Assembly (NCBI GenBank): GCA_026994745.1
Contig: JALWPZ010000254.1
Location: 1 to 36,309, forward strand
Reading direction: 5' to 3'
Origin: Campylobacteraceae bacterium
GTDB taxonomy: Bacteria > Campylobacterota > Campylobacteria > Campylobacterales > Sulfurovaceae
Length of the DNA: 36,309 nucleotides
Under the pieces are notes generated by a model, which had not been told where the DNA came from, searched no databases, and worked only from the letters and a program-made list of their open reading frames with translations. Positions 1-7,782 of the stretch are shown here, one piece after another. Every line of letters begins with the position of its first letter. Positions within the stretch are counted from its first letter, which is position 1. The position numbers were made by a program, and so were the translations under genes.

Positions 1-1108
1 TGTCGGGGAAGCGGGTCTCCAGGCGGGTGGCGGCTTCACCGGCACCGTAGGGGATCCGGCAGGCGGCGGAGCGGTTCTGGCTGGAGAAGGTCAGGATCCG
101 GGGCGCTTCGAAGCCGGGGAGCAGACGCTTGTAGCTGTTGGTGCTGGCGTTGGTGATGGCGGCGATGGCCGCGGAGTGCTTGAAGATCCCGCTGAGGTAA
201 TCCAGGGCGGTCTTGCTCAGGTTGGCGTACTCTCCCGCTTTGTAGAAGAGGTTGACCCCATCCTTCCAGATCGACTGGTGGACGTGCATGCCGTTTCCGT
301 TGTCGTTGTAGAGGGGCTTGGGCATGAAGGTCGCGGACTTGCCGTTGAGGTGGGCGACCATCTTGACGACATACTTGTATTTCTGGACATTGTCCGCCGC
401 TTCGACCAGCGTGCCGAACTTGACACCGATCTCCGCCTGGGCCTGGGCGACTTCGTGGTGGTGCAGAACGACCTCGAGGCCGATCTCCTGCATGATCTGG
501 ACCATTTCGGCCCGCATGTCGACGGTAGAGTCGGTGGGCATGACGGGGAAGTAGCCTCCCTTGGTGCGGGGGCGGTGACCGGTGTTGATCACATCCTCGT
601 ACTGCGCGTCGTCGCTCCACTCACCCTCGTCGCTGTCGAGACGATAGTAGGACTCGTTGATGTTGTCCTTGATCACCACATTGTCGAAGATGAAGAACTC
701 GTTCTCGGGACCGAAGTAGGCCACATCGCCGATCCCGGTCTCTTCCAGGTGCTTGAGGGCTTTCTTGGCGATGGAGCGGGGGCACTTCTCGTAGAGATCC
801 CCTTTGTAGATGTCGTAAACGTCGCAGAAGACGACGATGGTGGGATCGGCGGTGAAGGGATCGAGGAACGCGGTGGGAACGTCGGGCTTGAGGATCATGT
901 CCGACTCGTTGATGGGCTGCCACGCTTCGATGGAGCTTCCGTCGAAGGGTACGCCGTTCTCCAGAGTTTCGGCGCTGATGGCGTCCAGGCAGTAGGTGAT
1001 GTGGTGCCAGGCTCCCTTGATGTCGGTGAAACGGAAGTCGACGAACTCTACTTCATTCTCTTTGCAGAAAGAGAAAAACTCTTCGATATTGTTGACAAAT
1101 TTACCCAT
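1..1108 (-). CDS. glnA: Glutamine synthetase type I, 3' end beyond window
   Basis: Glutamine synthetase condenses ammonia with glutamate at the cost of ATP and is the main cytoplasmic ammonia-assimilating enzyme. The minus-strand reading frame opens at the ATG at 1108-1106 ([11 protein letters not shown]), with a strong GGAGGATAAT ribosome site at 1111-1120, and stays open to the left edge, giving 369 of roughly 470 expected residues. Visible family signatures include [17 protein letters not shown], the substrate loop [10 protein letters not shown], the metal-binding stretch [13 protein letters not shown], the [11 protein letters not shown] block and [10 protein letters not shown]. The C-terminal part that would carry the adenylylation tyrosine is outside the window, so that mode of regulation cannot be judged. 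It lies 71 bases downstream of the histidinol-phosphatase gene on the same strand but has its own TATAAT box. Confidence 0.96.
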   Translation of the reverse strand, partial: MGKFVNNIEEFFSFCKENEVEFVDFRFTDIKGAWHHITYCLDAISAETLENGVPFDGSSIEAWQPINESDMILKPDVPTAFLDPFTADPTIVVFCDVYDIYKGDLYEKCPRSIAKKALKHLEETGIGDVAYFGPENEFFIFDNVVIKDNINESYYRLDSDEGEWSDDAQYEDVINTGHRPRTKGGYFPVMPTDSTVDMRAEMVQIMQEIGLEVVLHHHEVAQAQAEIGVKFGTLVEAADNVQKYKYVVKMVAHLNGKSATFMPKPLYNDNGNGMHVHQSIWKDGVNLFYKAGEYANLSKTALDYLSGIFKHSAAIAAITNASTNSYKRLLPGFEAPRILTFSSQNRSAACRIPYGAGEAATRLETRFPD

Positions 1109-1138
1109 GGATTATCCTCCTGAAATGTTGGTAGCTCA

Positions 1139-1144
1139 ATTATA
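1139..1144 (-). promoter_or_regulatory. -10 box of glnA
   Basis: The minus strand reads TATAAT here, 31 bases upstream of the glnA start codon. No good TTGACA lies at the expected distance, which is common for housekeeping promoters in Campylobacterota. Nothing resembling a sigma-54 GG-N10-GC site was seen. Confidence 0.55.
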
Positions 1145-1179
1145 CTCCCAATCCCTTTGAAATGGGTTGGTCGGATTGC

Positions 1180-1959
1180 CTAAAATTTGAGCAGTCGCCG
1201 TTCTCTGTTACGGAAGTCGGCAGCCTCCCGGTAGCCGGCGGCCTTTGCCAAGGCGTGCAGCTCCTCCATCTTGTAGCCCACCTGCTCGGGTTTGTGGGCG
1301 TCGGAGGCGAAGGTGATGGGGATCTTCCGGTCGTGGGCCATTCGTAAGAGGTCCAGGGAGGGGTAGGCCTCCGCTACCGGTTTGCGCCAGCCCGCGGCGT
1401 TGAGCTCCAGGGTCATCCCGGCGGCGGCGATGGCGTCCAGGGCCCCCTCGGCCAGGGGACGGATGTCCCCCTCGGGACGGTAGTTGAAGACCTTGATGAG
1501 GTCCAGGTGACCCACGATGTCGAAGAGGTGGGAATCGGCCATCGCCTCGACGGCGGCGAAATACTCCCGCCAGATCTTGTTCAGATCGGCGTTTTCGTAG
1601 TGGCCGATGAATTCGGGGTTGTCGAAGCCCCACTCGTCGATGAAGTGGACCGAACCGATGAGATAGTCGACCTCCGCATTCAAGACCCGCTCGTCCATAT
1701 AGCCGGGAAGATAATCCACCTCGTAGCCCAGCCGGATCGTGATCCGATCCTCGTAACGCCTGGCCAATTCCCTCACTTCGGTTTCGTACTCCTCCATCTC
1801 CTCGAAGTACATGCGGTAGTTGGGATCGAAATCCATGGGCGCGTGGTCGGCGAAGCCGAAGATGTCGATCCCCCTGGCGAGGGCGGCCTCGATGTACTCT
1901 TCGGGTTCACCCTCGGCGTGATTGCACAGAGGAGTATGGTTGTGAAGGTCGATGTTCAT
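1180..1959 (-). CDS. Histidinol-phosphatase, PHP family
   Basis: A 259-residue PHP-domain metal-dependent phosphoesterase, most like the HisJ/HisK-type histidinol-phosphatase that hydrolyses histidinol phosphate in histidine biosynthesis. The N-terminal metal motif is DLHNHT (residues 4-9), with a further His in LCNHAEGEPEEY. The middle has GYEVDYLPG, GSVHF and DIVGHLDLIKVF, and the C-terminal metal motif is FASDAH. These are the expected trinuclear-site ligands of the family. The start codon overlaps the stop of the upstream deacetylase gene (ATGA, 1956-1959), so the two are probably translated together. No other his gene lies nearby, so the substrate is inferred from the family. Confidence 0.88.
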   Translation of the reverse strand: MNIDLHNHTPLCNHAEGEPEEYIEAALARGIDIFGFADHAPMDFDPNYRMYFEEMEEYETEVRELARRYEDRITIRLGYEVDYLPGYMDERVLNAEVDYLIGSVHFIDEWGFDNPEFIGHYENADLNKIWREYFAAVEAMADSHLFDIVGHLDLIKVFNYRPEGDIRPLAEGALDAIAAAGMTLELNAAGWRKPVAEAYPSLDLLRMAHDRKIPITFASDAHKPEQVGYKMEELHALAKAAGYREAADFRNRERRLLKF

Positions 1960-2912
1960 CTGGATCTCCTTTCGTGTCGAGGCATTGTATCATTTTGCCC
2001 ATCCGTCATCCGGGTATCCAGGTCCGGCAACGGGCGAAGGGATGAGATCTTCCCACGCTCGAGCAACTGTAGGAAACGATCGATCCCTTTGGGCTCGTTC
2101 CTGTTCCCGTGAAGCAGAAGGATCGACCCCTCTTTCGGCGTTTCTCCTTTGGCAATCCAGGCGTCGGTACCGATGGTGATCAGGCCGAGCCCTTGGAGCG
2201 TTTGGATACTTCGCTCGTCGGATACCAGGCCGGGAAAGCGGAAAAAGACCGAAGGGGTGATCCCGCGCTGCAGGAGTGTTCGTTCCAGCTCCAGAACGTC
2301 GGCGCTGAGATTCTCCTCGGGGGAGAGGACGAAATTCTCTTCCAGGGGTTTCCCGGGATGGTAGTGGTGCCAGGCGGTGTGGTTGCCCCAGGTGATCTCC
2401 AGGGAGCCGTTCCGGTCCCAGTTCCGAAGGGTCTCGAAAGCGTCGGGGTGGGCGTCGATCCATCGTTGGGTGATGAAGAGGGTTACGGGAACCGGATGGG
2501 GGAAGTGTTGAGCGATCGTTTCGTAGAGTCGCCGTTCGAATCCTTTTTTGGAAGAGGGGCAGAGGTCCGTCGTCAGATAGAGGCCACGAACGCCGTGGGT
2601 GATGCCGTCGTTCTGAAGAGGGAAGGGTGGGGAGCTCGCCGATCGAAGTAGTCGCCGATAGCGGGAGCCATCCTTGCAGGAGCATCGTCCAACAGGGGCA
2701 TCGAGGATCCCGGTGCGCAGGGTCCGCGTGTTTACGGAGAGAAAACGGGTACGGTTCTCTTCGTGAAATTCCCGAAGGATCGTCCACTCCTCATGATCGA
2801 TTCGGGTGCAGTATGCCGGCTGAACGGCTCGATAGTGTGTGATCGCCGTTTTGGCGGCGACACTCTGAACGAGGGCGAACAGGAGCAGGAGCACCCACAG
2901 TAGTCTTCGCAT
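1956..2912 (-). CDS. Secreted polysaccharide deacetylase-like (NodB) protein
   Basis: A 318-residue exported protein of the NodB-homology fold, which removes acetyl groups from glycans. Residues 1-20 (MRRLLWVLLLLFALVQSVAA) are a typical signal peptide with an AxA-like cleavage site. The family blocks appear in order: LTTDLCPSS (113-121, Asp116 at the catalytic-base position), the metal pair H178-x3-H182 in GNHTAWHH, RFPG (225-228), and LLLHGN (266-270, His268). The second Asp of the canonical TFDDG motif, normally a metal ligand, is Leu117 here, so the active site is altered. The N-terminal 100 residues have no family I recognise and contain a CSC pair (77-79). It is the first gene of the minus-strand group and overlaps the histidinol-phosphatase start by four bases. 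Substrate unknown. Confidence 0.75.
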   Translation of the reverse strand: MRRLLWVLLLLFALVQSVAAKTAITHYRAVQPAYCTRIDHEEWTILREFHEENRTRFLSVNTRTLRTGILDAPVGRCSCKDGSRYRRLLRSASSPPFPLQNDGITHGVRGLYLTTDLCPSSKKGFERRLYETIAQHFPHPVPVTLFITQRWIDAHPDAFETLRNWDRNGSLEITWGNHTAWHHYHPGKPLEENFVLSPEENLSADVLELERTLLQRGITPSVFFRFPGLVSDERSIQTLQGLGLITIGTDAWIAKGETPKEGSILLLHGNRNEPKGIDRFLQLLERGKISSLRPLPDLDTRMTDGQNDTMPRHERRSR

Positions 2913-2936
2913 CTTCTTCCTCTAATTCGATTGTAG

Positions 2937-2942
2937 TAAAAT
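2937..2942 (+). promoter_or_regulatory. Possible -10 box of the U32 gene
   Basis: TAAAAT lies 41 bases before the U32 start codon in the short divergent spacer. No matching -35 was seen, so this is only a position-based guess. Confidence 0.3.
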
Positions 2943-2983
2943 ACATCTTCTTACCCCATATCCTACAATGAAAAAGAGCATCC

Positions 2984-4330
2984 ATGGAAAGAGTGGAACT
3001 TCTGGCACCTGCCGGGAATCTGGAAAAACTCAAGATCGCCATCAACTACGGGGCCGATGCCGTCTATGGCGGTACCAGCACCTTCAGCCTGCGGATCCGC
3101 AGCGGCAAGGAGTTCGATATGGACTCCTTCAAAGCGGGGATCGATTACGCCCACGAACGGGGCAAGAAGGTCTATGTCACCATCAACGGTTTTCCCTTCA
3201 ACTCCCAGCTCAAACTCTACGAGAACCATATCGCGAAAATGCGGGAGCTGGATCCCGACGCCTTCATCGTCTCCAGCCCCGGGGTGATCCGTATGGCCCG
3301 CAAGATCGCCCCCGAGATCCCCATCCACCTCTCCACCCAGGCCAACGTGATGAACGCCATGGACGCGACGGTCTATTACGACCTGGGGGTGCGGCGGATC
3401 ATCGCGGCGCGGGAGATCAGCCTCAAGGATTGCGAAGCGATCAAAAAGGAGCTGCCCGATCTGGAGCTGGAGATCTTCGTCCACGGCTCCATGTGCTTCG
3501 CCTACAGCGGGCGCTGCCTCATCAGCGCCCTGCAGACGGGGCGGGTCCCCAACCGGGGCAGCTGCGCCAACGACTGTCGCTTCCCCTACGAGATCTACGC
3601 CCACAATCCCGAGAGCGGCACCACCTTCAAATTGGAAGAAGAGACGGAGATCGGCACCTACATCATGAACGCCAAGGATATGAACCTGGCCGATCATATC
3701 GACGAGATCCTCGCCAGCGGGGTCATCGATTCGCTGAAGATCGAGGGTCGGACCAAATCCCCCTACTACGTAGCGACGGTGACCCGGGCCTACCGCCAGG
3801 CCATCGACGACTGGTATACCGGGGTTTTCGAGGCGGAGCGGTATCAGCAGGAGCTGCACACCACCCAGAACCGGGGGTTCACCGACGCCTATCTCATCAG
3901 CCGCCCCTTCGAGCGCCACGATACCCAGTCCCAGGGCTTCACGATCCAGGAGGGGACCCATCAGGTGGCGGCTCTGGTGGGAGAGGACGGCACCACCTGG
4001 CGTTGCAAGGACAAAACCTGCGTGGGGGACCGGCTGGAGATCGTCCTGCCCGTGGGTGCGACCGTGGAAGAGGTCGACAACGAATACGGCAAAGTGGAGT
4101 TGGGGGAAGAGGGCAAATGGTGGTTGACCGTCAAAAAGATTGTCTCGACCGGTGGCAAAGAGTTTGAGTGCATTCACAGCGGCGATCTAAATGATATAAT
4201 TCTGCCAAGCAAATTCCCCGGCTATACGATCCTGCGCAGGGACATCCGCGAAGCCCGGAGCAAAAAGGGTCTGGCGCCCGAACCCCAGGCGATCCAGCGA
4301 CGGGAAGAGAAATCCAAGGAGAATCAATGA
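2984..4330 (+). CDS. U32 peptidase family protein (TrhP/YegQ-like)
   Basis: A 448-residue U32 family protein. The family was named for collagenase-like peptidases, but several members are now known to act in RNA hydroxylation (TrhP/YegQ, 5-hydroxyuridine at tRNA position 34) or ubiquinone hydroxylation (UbiU/UbiV). The N-terminus ELLAPAGNLEKLKIAINYGADAVYGG is the family hallmark. Four conserved cysteines, C171 and C178 in HGSMCFAYSGRC and C194 and C198 in NRGSCANDC, match the cluster that holds an iron-sulphur centre in UbiU/V-type members. The C-terminal third (DRLEIVLPVGATVEEV) is the small beta domain usual in YegQ-like proteins. The ATG at 2984 was chosen because the conserved N-terminus begins there. 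Its stop overlaps the purE start (ATGA). A tRNA-modifying role is my preferred inference over proteolysis. Confidence 0.88.
   Translation: MERVELLAPAGNLEKLKIAINYGADAVYGGTSTFSLRIRSGKEFDMDSFKAGIDYAHERGKKVYVTINGFPFNSQLKLYENHIAKMRELDPDAFIVSSPGVIRMARKIAPEIPIHLSTQANVMNAMDATVYYDLGVRRIIAAREISLKDCEAIKKELPDLELEIFVHGSMCFAYSGRCLISALQTGRVPNRGSCANDCRFPYEIYAHNPESGTTFKLEEETEIGTYIMNAKDMNLADHIDEILASGVIDSLKIEGRTKSPYYVATVTRAYRQAIDDWYTGVFEAERYQQELHTTQNRGFTDAYLISRPFERHDTQSQGFTIQEGTHQVAALVGEDGTTWRCKDKTCVGDRLEIVLPVGATVEEVDNEYGKVELGEEGKWWLTVKKIVSTGGKEFECIHSGDLNDIILPSKFPGYTILRRDIREARSKKGLAPEPQAIQRREEKSKENQ
4173..4200 (+). promoter_or_regulatory. Possible internal promoter for purE
   Basis: TTCACA, a 16-base spacer and TATAAT (4195-4200) lie inside the 3' end of the U32 gene, 126 bases before purE. 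The -10 is perfect and the spacing acceptable, so purE may have its own transcript in addition to read-through. Confidence 0.4.
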
Positions 4331-4821
4331 AATTCATTTCGATCATCATCGGAAGCAAGAGCGATTATGAGGTCATGAAAGAGTGCGCCGAAACCTTCAA
4401 AAAATTCGGCGTCGCCTACGAGTTGATCATTTCGTCGGCCCATCGTAGCCCCGAGCGGACCAAGAACTACATCAAAGAGGCGGAGGAGAAGGGGGCCCAG
4501 TGTTTCATCGCCGCTGCGGGAATGGCGGCTCACCTGGCCGGCGCCGTGGCCGCTGCGACCACCAAACCGGTGATCGGCGTGCCCATGGCCAGCGGGGAGC
4601 TGCGGGGAGAGGACGCGCTGCTGAGTACCGTGATGATGCCCGCCGGGATGCCCGTGGGCACCGTCGCCATCGGCAAGGCTGGGGCCGTCAACGCCGCGTA
4701 TATGGCGATCCAGATCCTGGCCCTGGAGGATGACGAACTGCGGGTGAAGCTGCAGGAGGACCGGGTGAGCAAAGCGAAGAAGGTGGAATTGGACAGCAAG
4801 GAGATCGAAGTCATTCTTTGA
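4327..4821 (+). CDS. purE: N5-carboxyaminoimidazole ribonucleotide mutase
   Basis: Class I PurE (164 residues, normal length) moves the carboxyl group of N5-CAIR to C4 to form CAIR in purine synthesis. The N-terminal phosphate-binding motif GSKSDYEVM, the conserved His in SAHRSPERT, the loop [26 protein letters not shown] and the substrate loop around [18 protein letters not shown] are all present. The start codon overlaps the upstream stop by four bases. Its partner purK is not in the window. The 3' end is unusual: a perfect 17-bp inverted repeat spans the stop codon. Confidence 0.97.
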   Translation: MKFISIIIGSKSDYEVMKECAETFKKFGVAYELIISSAHRSPERTKNYIKEAEEKGAQCFIAAAGMAAHLAGAVAAATTKPVIGVPMASGELRGEDALLSTVMMPAGMPVGTVAIGKAGAVNAAYMAIQILALEDDELRVKLQEDRVSKAKKVELDSKEIEVIL

Positions 4822-4835
4822 CTTCGATCTCCTTG
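4797..4835 (+). terminator. 17-bp perfect stem across the purE stop codon
   Basis: Arms 4797-4813 (CAAGGAGATCGAAGTCA) and 4819-4835 are exact reverse complements around a 5-base TTCTT loop, and the purE TGA (4819-4821) opens the right arm. The hairpin would form in the purE transcript end. There is no run of T after it, so it may act as an mRNA 3'-end stabiliser or a weak terminator rather than a classical intrinsic terminator. Confidence 0.6.
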
Positions 4836-4975
4836 AGTGAGGAGTGAGGAGTGAGGAGTGAGGAGTGAGGAATTTCGGTTTGCTTTTCTGACGAAAAGCT
4901 TTCGATAAAGAGGGGTTTGAGCAAAGCTCAAACCATCAAAAGTTCCTAATTCCTAATTCCTGACTCTTAATTTAT
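4835..4975. repeat. Composite heptamer-repeat / hairpin element 1
   Basis: Five exact tandem copies of GAGTGAG run from 4835 to 4869, followed by GAATTTC. Then come two hairpins: GCTTTTC-tgac-GAAAAGC (4882-4899) and GGTTTGAGC-aaa-GCTCAAACC (4914-4934). From 4941 to 4975 five further 7-base units (AGTTCCT, AATTCCT twice, GACTCTT, AATTTAT) read on the other strand as GAATTAG-like units, so the flanking tracts are in inverted orientation. The element fills most of the purE-glutaredoxin spacer. Confidence 0.8.
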
Positions 4976-4998
4976 CCGACTGAAAGGAGGATACAACC

Positions 4999-5253
4999 AT
5001 GGAAGAGAAGAAAAAGCAGACCAAAACCGTCGTGCTGTTCACCTCGCCCAGCTGCATCTGGTGTACCCGGGCGAAGAACCATTTCCGGCAGAACAAGATC
5101 CGCTTCAAGGAGATCGACATCACCAAGGACCGCAAGGCGGCGAAGGATTGCGAACGCCATGGGTGCCGTGGGGTGCCGGTGGTGCTCATTGGCAGTCAGT
5201 GGATCTGCGGATTCGACCAGAAAAAAATCGATAAATTGCTAGGAATCGCCTGA
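4999..5253 (+). CDS. Glutaredoxin-like thiol oxidoreductase
   Basis: An 84-residue glutaredoxin-fold protein. The redox motif is C19-I-W-C22 in [16 protein letters not shown], followed by [10 protein letters not shown] and the cis-proline stretch [17 protein letters not shown]. The usual glutaredoxin motif is CPYC, and IW in the middle is less common. Two extra cysteines (DCERHGC) sit before the cis-proline loop. The family reduces disulphides or glutathione adducts in the cytoplasm, though this phylum generally uses thioredoxin more than glutathione, so the reductant is unclear. A strong AAAGGAGG ribosome site precedes the ATG. It is followed by glyQ after one base. Confidence 0.85.
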   Translation: MEEKKKQTKTVVLFTSPSCIWCTRAKNHFRQNKIRFKEIDITKDRKAAKDCERHGCRGVPVVLIGSQWICGFDQKKIDKLLGIA

Positions 5254-5254
5254 T

Positions 5255-6148
5255 ATGAACGACAGCTCACTGACCTTTTCCGATCTTCTCCTAAAGCTCC
5301 AGCAGTACTGGGCGGCTCAGGGCTGCACCATCGTCCAGCCCTACGACCTGCCCGCCGGGGCGGGGACCTTCCACCCCGCCACGCTGTTACGATCCCTGGA
5401 CTCCACCCCCTGGGCCACCGCCTACGTGGCGCCCAGCCGCCGCCCCACCGATGGGCGATACGGAGAGAACCCCAATCGCCTGGGGGCCTATTATCAGTTC
5501 CAGGTGCTCATCAAACCCTCTCCCGACAATATCCAGGATCTCTATCTCAAATCCCTGGAATTCCTGGGGCTCAAGTTGCAGGATCACGACATCCGCTTCG
5601 TCGAGGACAACTGGGAGTCGCCCACTCTGGGGGCCTGGGGCCTGGGCTGGGAGGTTTGGTTGGACGGGATGGAGGTGACCCAGTTTACTTATTTCCAGCA
5701 GGTGGGCGGCCTGCCCTGCGATCCCGTGGCGGTGGAGATCACCTACGGTACCGAGCGGCTGGCGATGTATCTGCAAGGCGTCGAGTCGGTATTCGACATC
5801 GTCTGGAACCGCAACGGCGACGAGGTCGTCACCTACGCCGACGTCCACAAAGAGAGCGAATACGAATTCTCCAAATACCACTTCGAAGTGGCCGATACCG
5901 AGATGCTCTTTCGCCACTTCGACGACGCCAGCAAAGAGTGCAATCGCTGCCTCGAGGCGGGCTTGCCCCTGCCGGCCTACGATCAGTGCATGATCGCGTC
6001 GCATACCTTCAATGTTCTGGACGCCCGCAAGGCGATCAGTCAGGCCCAGCGGCAGAATTACATCCTCAAAATCCGGGACCTGGCCAAGGGATGCGCCGAG
6101 CTCTACAAGGCGCAGGAGCCGGAGAGGCTCGAACGAGTGAGGGGTTAG
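5255..6148 (+). CDS. glyQ: Glycine--tRNA ligase alpha subunit
   Basis: The catalytic alpha chain of the bacterial alpha2beta2 glycyl-tRNA synthetase (297 residues), which activates glycine and joins it to tRNA-Gly in the cytoplasm. Strongly conserved family blocks are visible: [22 protein letters not shown], the [16 protein letters not shown] loop, [22 protein letters not shown] and [14 protein letters not shown]. The beta subunit gene glyS is not adjacent but lies 15 kb downstream. The last codons (E-R-V-R-G-stop) are formed by heptamer-repeat sequence (GAGTGAG, GGGTTAG), so the C-terminal tail seems set by the repeat element. Confidence 0.98.
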   Translation: MNDSSLTFSDLLLKLQQYWAAQGCTIVQPYDLPAGAGTFHPATLLRSLDSTPWATAYVAPSRRPTDGRYGENPNRLGAYYQFQVLIKPSPDNIQDLYLKSLEFLGLKLQDHDIRFVEDNWESPTLGAWGLGWEVWLDGMEVTQFTYFQQVGGLPCDPVAVEITYGTERLAMYLQGVESVFDIVWNRNGDEVVTYADVHKESEYEFSKYHFEVADTEMLFRHFDDASKECNRCLEAGLPLPAYDQCMIASHTFNVLDARKAISQAQRQNYILKIRDLAKGCAELYKAQEPERLERVRG

Positions 6149-6259
6149 GAATTTGGAGTGAGGAGTTATGGTGCGTTGCTTTGCAACGCTTTTTATCAAT
6201 AATAAAAGCTTTTCGTGGGAAAAGCATACCCTTGAATTCTAGTTACTAATTGCTAGTTT
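6135..6259. repeat. Composite heptamer-repeat / hairpin element 2
   Basis: Five 7-base units (GAGTGAG, GGGTTAG, GAATTTG, GAGTGAG, GAGTTAT) run from 6135 to 6169, starting inside the glyQ coding end. They are followed by the hairpin GCGTTGC-ttt-GCAACGC (6173-6189) and a second hairpin GCTTTTC-gtgg-GAAAAGC (6208-6225) whose stem is identical to that of element 1. Inverted units CTAGTTA, CTAATTG and CTAGTTT occupy 6239-6259. Confidence 0.8.
6173..6194 (+). terminator. Intrinsic terminator-like hairpin after glyQ
   Basis: A 7-bp GC-containing stem GCGTTGC/GCAACGC with a TTT loop is followed immediately by TTTTT (6190-6194). It is the best intrinsic terminator shape in the window and is embedded in repeat element 2. 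Confidence 0.6.
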
Positions 6260-6282
6260 CTTCTTCTCCGAAGGATACAAAA

Positions 6283-7017
6283 ATGAAACTCCAGGCCATC
6301 TACGACCATCTGAACGAGCTGAGCCCCTTCGAATTGCAGGAGAGCTGGGACAACAGCGGTTTGATCGTGGGGCATCCCGAACGGGAGGTGGAGCGGGTCG
6401 TCGTCTCCCTGGACCTGGACGCTTCGATGCTCGAGGAGGCTCCGGAAGGGGCGCTCTTTGTGGTCCATCACCCCCTGATCTTTGGGAAGCTCACGAAGCT
6501 CGATTTCCGGCGTTATCCCGCCAACCTGATCGAAGGATTGATCCGAAAAGGGCAATCCCTGATCGCCATGCACACCAATTACGACCAGACCCACCTGAAC
6601 CGCTACGTCTTCACCGAAGTATTGGGGCTGGAGCCGGAACGGGAGGAGCCCTATCTCTGTGAGACGAGGGTGGATTGGAGCCTGGAGGAGCTCGAGCGTC
6701 GGTTGGAGAGAGCCTTCGGCCTGAAGGTACTGCGGATGGTGGCACCCCGGGAGCGGATCGGATCCGTGGCGCTCTGCACCGGGGCCGGTGCTTCGATGAT
6801 GGACCGGGTGGAGGCGGAGTGCTTCCTCACCGGAGATATCAAATACCACGATGCCATGAAGGCGATGAGCCAGGGGCTGATGATGGTGGATATCGGACAC
6901 TGGGAGAGTGAGCGTTTCTTTGCCGAGATCCTGGTGGCCCAATTGAAAAAGCTGCCGATTTCGGTTATAATCGCGCCATCGAAAAATCCGTTCAGTACCC
7001 TGATGCTGGACGTTTGA
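6283..7017 (+). CDS. NIF3-like dinuclear metal-binding protein
   Basis: A 244-residue member of the NIF3 / DUF34 family (also annotated as GTP cyclohydrolase I type 2 homologue), found in nearly all bacteria and of debated function. Metal ligands typical of the family are visible: VVHHPLIFG (His62/His63), AMHTNYDQTH (His97, Asp101), and the C-terminal VDIGHWESE. LTGDIKYHDA in the second half is also characteristic. The ATG at 6283 was chosen because AAGGAT lies just upstream and the conserved N-terminus MKLQAIYDHLNELSPF begins there. The position between glyQ and the HP0958-like gene matches H. pylori HP0959 as I remember it. The 3' end contains a promoter for the next gene. Confidence 0.9.
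   Translation: MKLQAIYDHLNELSPFELQESWDNSGLIVGHPEREVERVVVSLDLDASMLEEAPEGALFVVHHPLIFGKLTKLDFRRYPANLIEGLIRKGQSLIAMHTNYDQTHLNRYVFTEVLGLEPEREEPYLCETRVDWSLEELERRLERAFGLKVLRMVAPRERIGSVALCTGAGASMMDRVEAECFLTGDIKYHDAMKAMSQGLMMVDIGHWESERFFAEILVAQLKKLPISVIIAPSKNPFSTLMLDV
6943..6971 (+). promoter_or_regulatory. Promoter inside the NIF3 gene end
   Basis: TTGAAA (6943-6948), a 17-base spacer and TATAAT (6966-6971) make a good sigma-70 promoter 80 bases before the TTG start of the zinc-ribbon gene. Confidence 0.55.
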
Positions 7018-7051
7018 CTTCCGAAGCACTCCCCATCCCAAAGGATATTGA

Positions 7052-7777
7052 TTGAACCAACATCTCAAAGAACTCGTTACCCTTTCCAAGATCGACCGGG
7101 AACTGGACAGTTTCTCCCCCCAGATCGAAGCGGCCAACCGCAAGGTGGAAAAAGAGCTGAAAAAAGTCGATTCGGTACACTCCCGAATCGAGATGCTCCA
7201 GAAGCAGATCGAAGAGAACGACTCCAAGATCGCCGCCTACGAGGAGCAGATCGCCACCCTCTCCGAACAGCTAAACTCCATCCAGAAGAAGGGGAAAGAG
7301 ATCTCCACCGAAAAGGAGATGAAGGCGCTTTCCATCGAGGAGGAGATCGCCAAGGAGAAGCTGACCTTCGCCAACGAGGAGATCGAACGCCTCGGGAAGG
7401 TCAACGAGACCAAGAAGGAACTCCTCGAGGAGCAGGAAAAGGAGCTCGAAGAGCTGGAGAAGGCACTGGAAGAGGCCCGTGCCGAAGCGGCCAAGGAGCT
7501 CGCGGCGATCGAAAAGGAGAAGGAGCACCTCTACAAGGAGCGGGAGGAGATCATCCGCACGATGGACCAGAAAGTGCTCTCTTTCTATGAGAAGATCCGA
7601 AAGTGGGCCGGCAACAGCGCCGTGGTTCCCGTTCGCAAGCAGGCCTGTTACGGTTGCTACCTGAAGATCAGCGACAAGACCTACGCCGATGTGATCCGGG
7701 GGGAGGAGATCGTCACCTGTCCCCATTGCGGACGGATCCTCTATCTCGAGGAGATCGAAGAGCCCGCCGAGGCCTAA
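7052..7777 (+). CDS. Coiled-coil zinc-ribbon protein, HP0958-like
   Basis: A 241-residue protein with a long coiled-coil hairpin (about residues 15-185, Glu/Lys-rich heptads) and a C4 zinc ribbon made by C199-x2-C202 (QACYGC) and C223-x2-C226 (TCPHCGR). This architecture, the N-terminus NQHLKELVTLSKIDRELDS, SIQKKGKEISTEKEMKALSIEEEIAKEK and FYEKIRKWA match, from memory, H. pylori HP0958. That protein is needed for flagellar biogenesis and acts as a chaperone-like partner of RpoN and a binder of flagellin mRNA. The start is TTG with AAGGAT five bases upstream, since no ATG precedes the conserved N-terminus. Whether this organism is flagellated cannot be told from the window. Confidence 0.85.
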   Translation: MNQHLKELVTLSKIDRELDSFSPQIEAANRKVEKELKKVDSVHSRIEMLQKQIEENDSKIAAYEEQIATLSEQLNSIQKKGKEISTEKEMKALSIEEEIAKEKLTFANEEIERLGKVNETKKELLEEQEKELEELEKALEEARAEAAKELAAIEKEKEHLYKEREEIIRTMDQKVLSFYEKIRKWAGNSAVVPVRKQACYGCYLKISDKTYADVIRGEEIVTCPHCGRILYLEEIEEPAEA

Positions 7778-7782
7778 GCCCG

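Noticed and set aside
176-1123. Long plus-strand open frame opposite glnA
   Set aside because: It is the antisense shadow of glnA. The minus strand shows clear glutamine synthetase motifs and a ribosome site.
4835-4869. Possible CRISPR or VNTR array from the GAGTGAG copies
   Set aside because: Units are 7 bases with no spacers, so it is not CRISPR. I treat it as part of the composite heptamer element.
7603-7782. Longer N-terminal extension of waaA
   Set aside because: This part is out-of-frame sequence of the zinc-ribbon gene. The conserved membrane anchor begins at the GTG at 7783.
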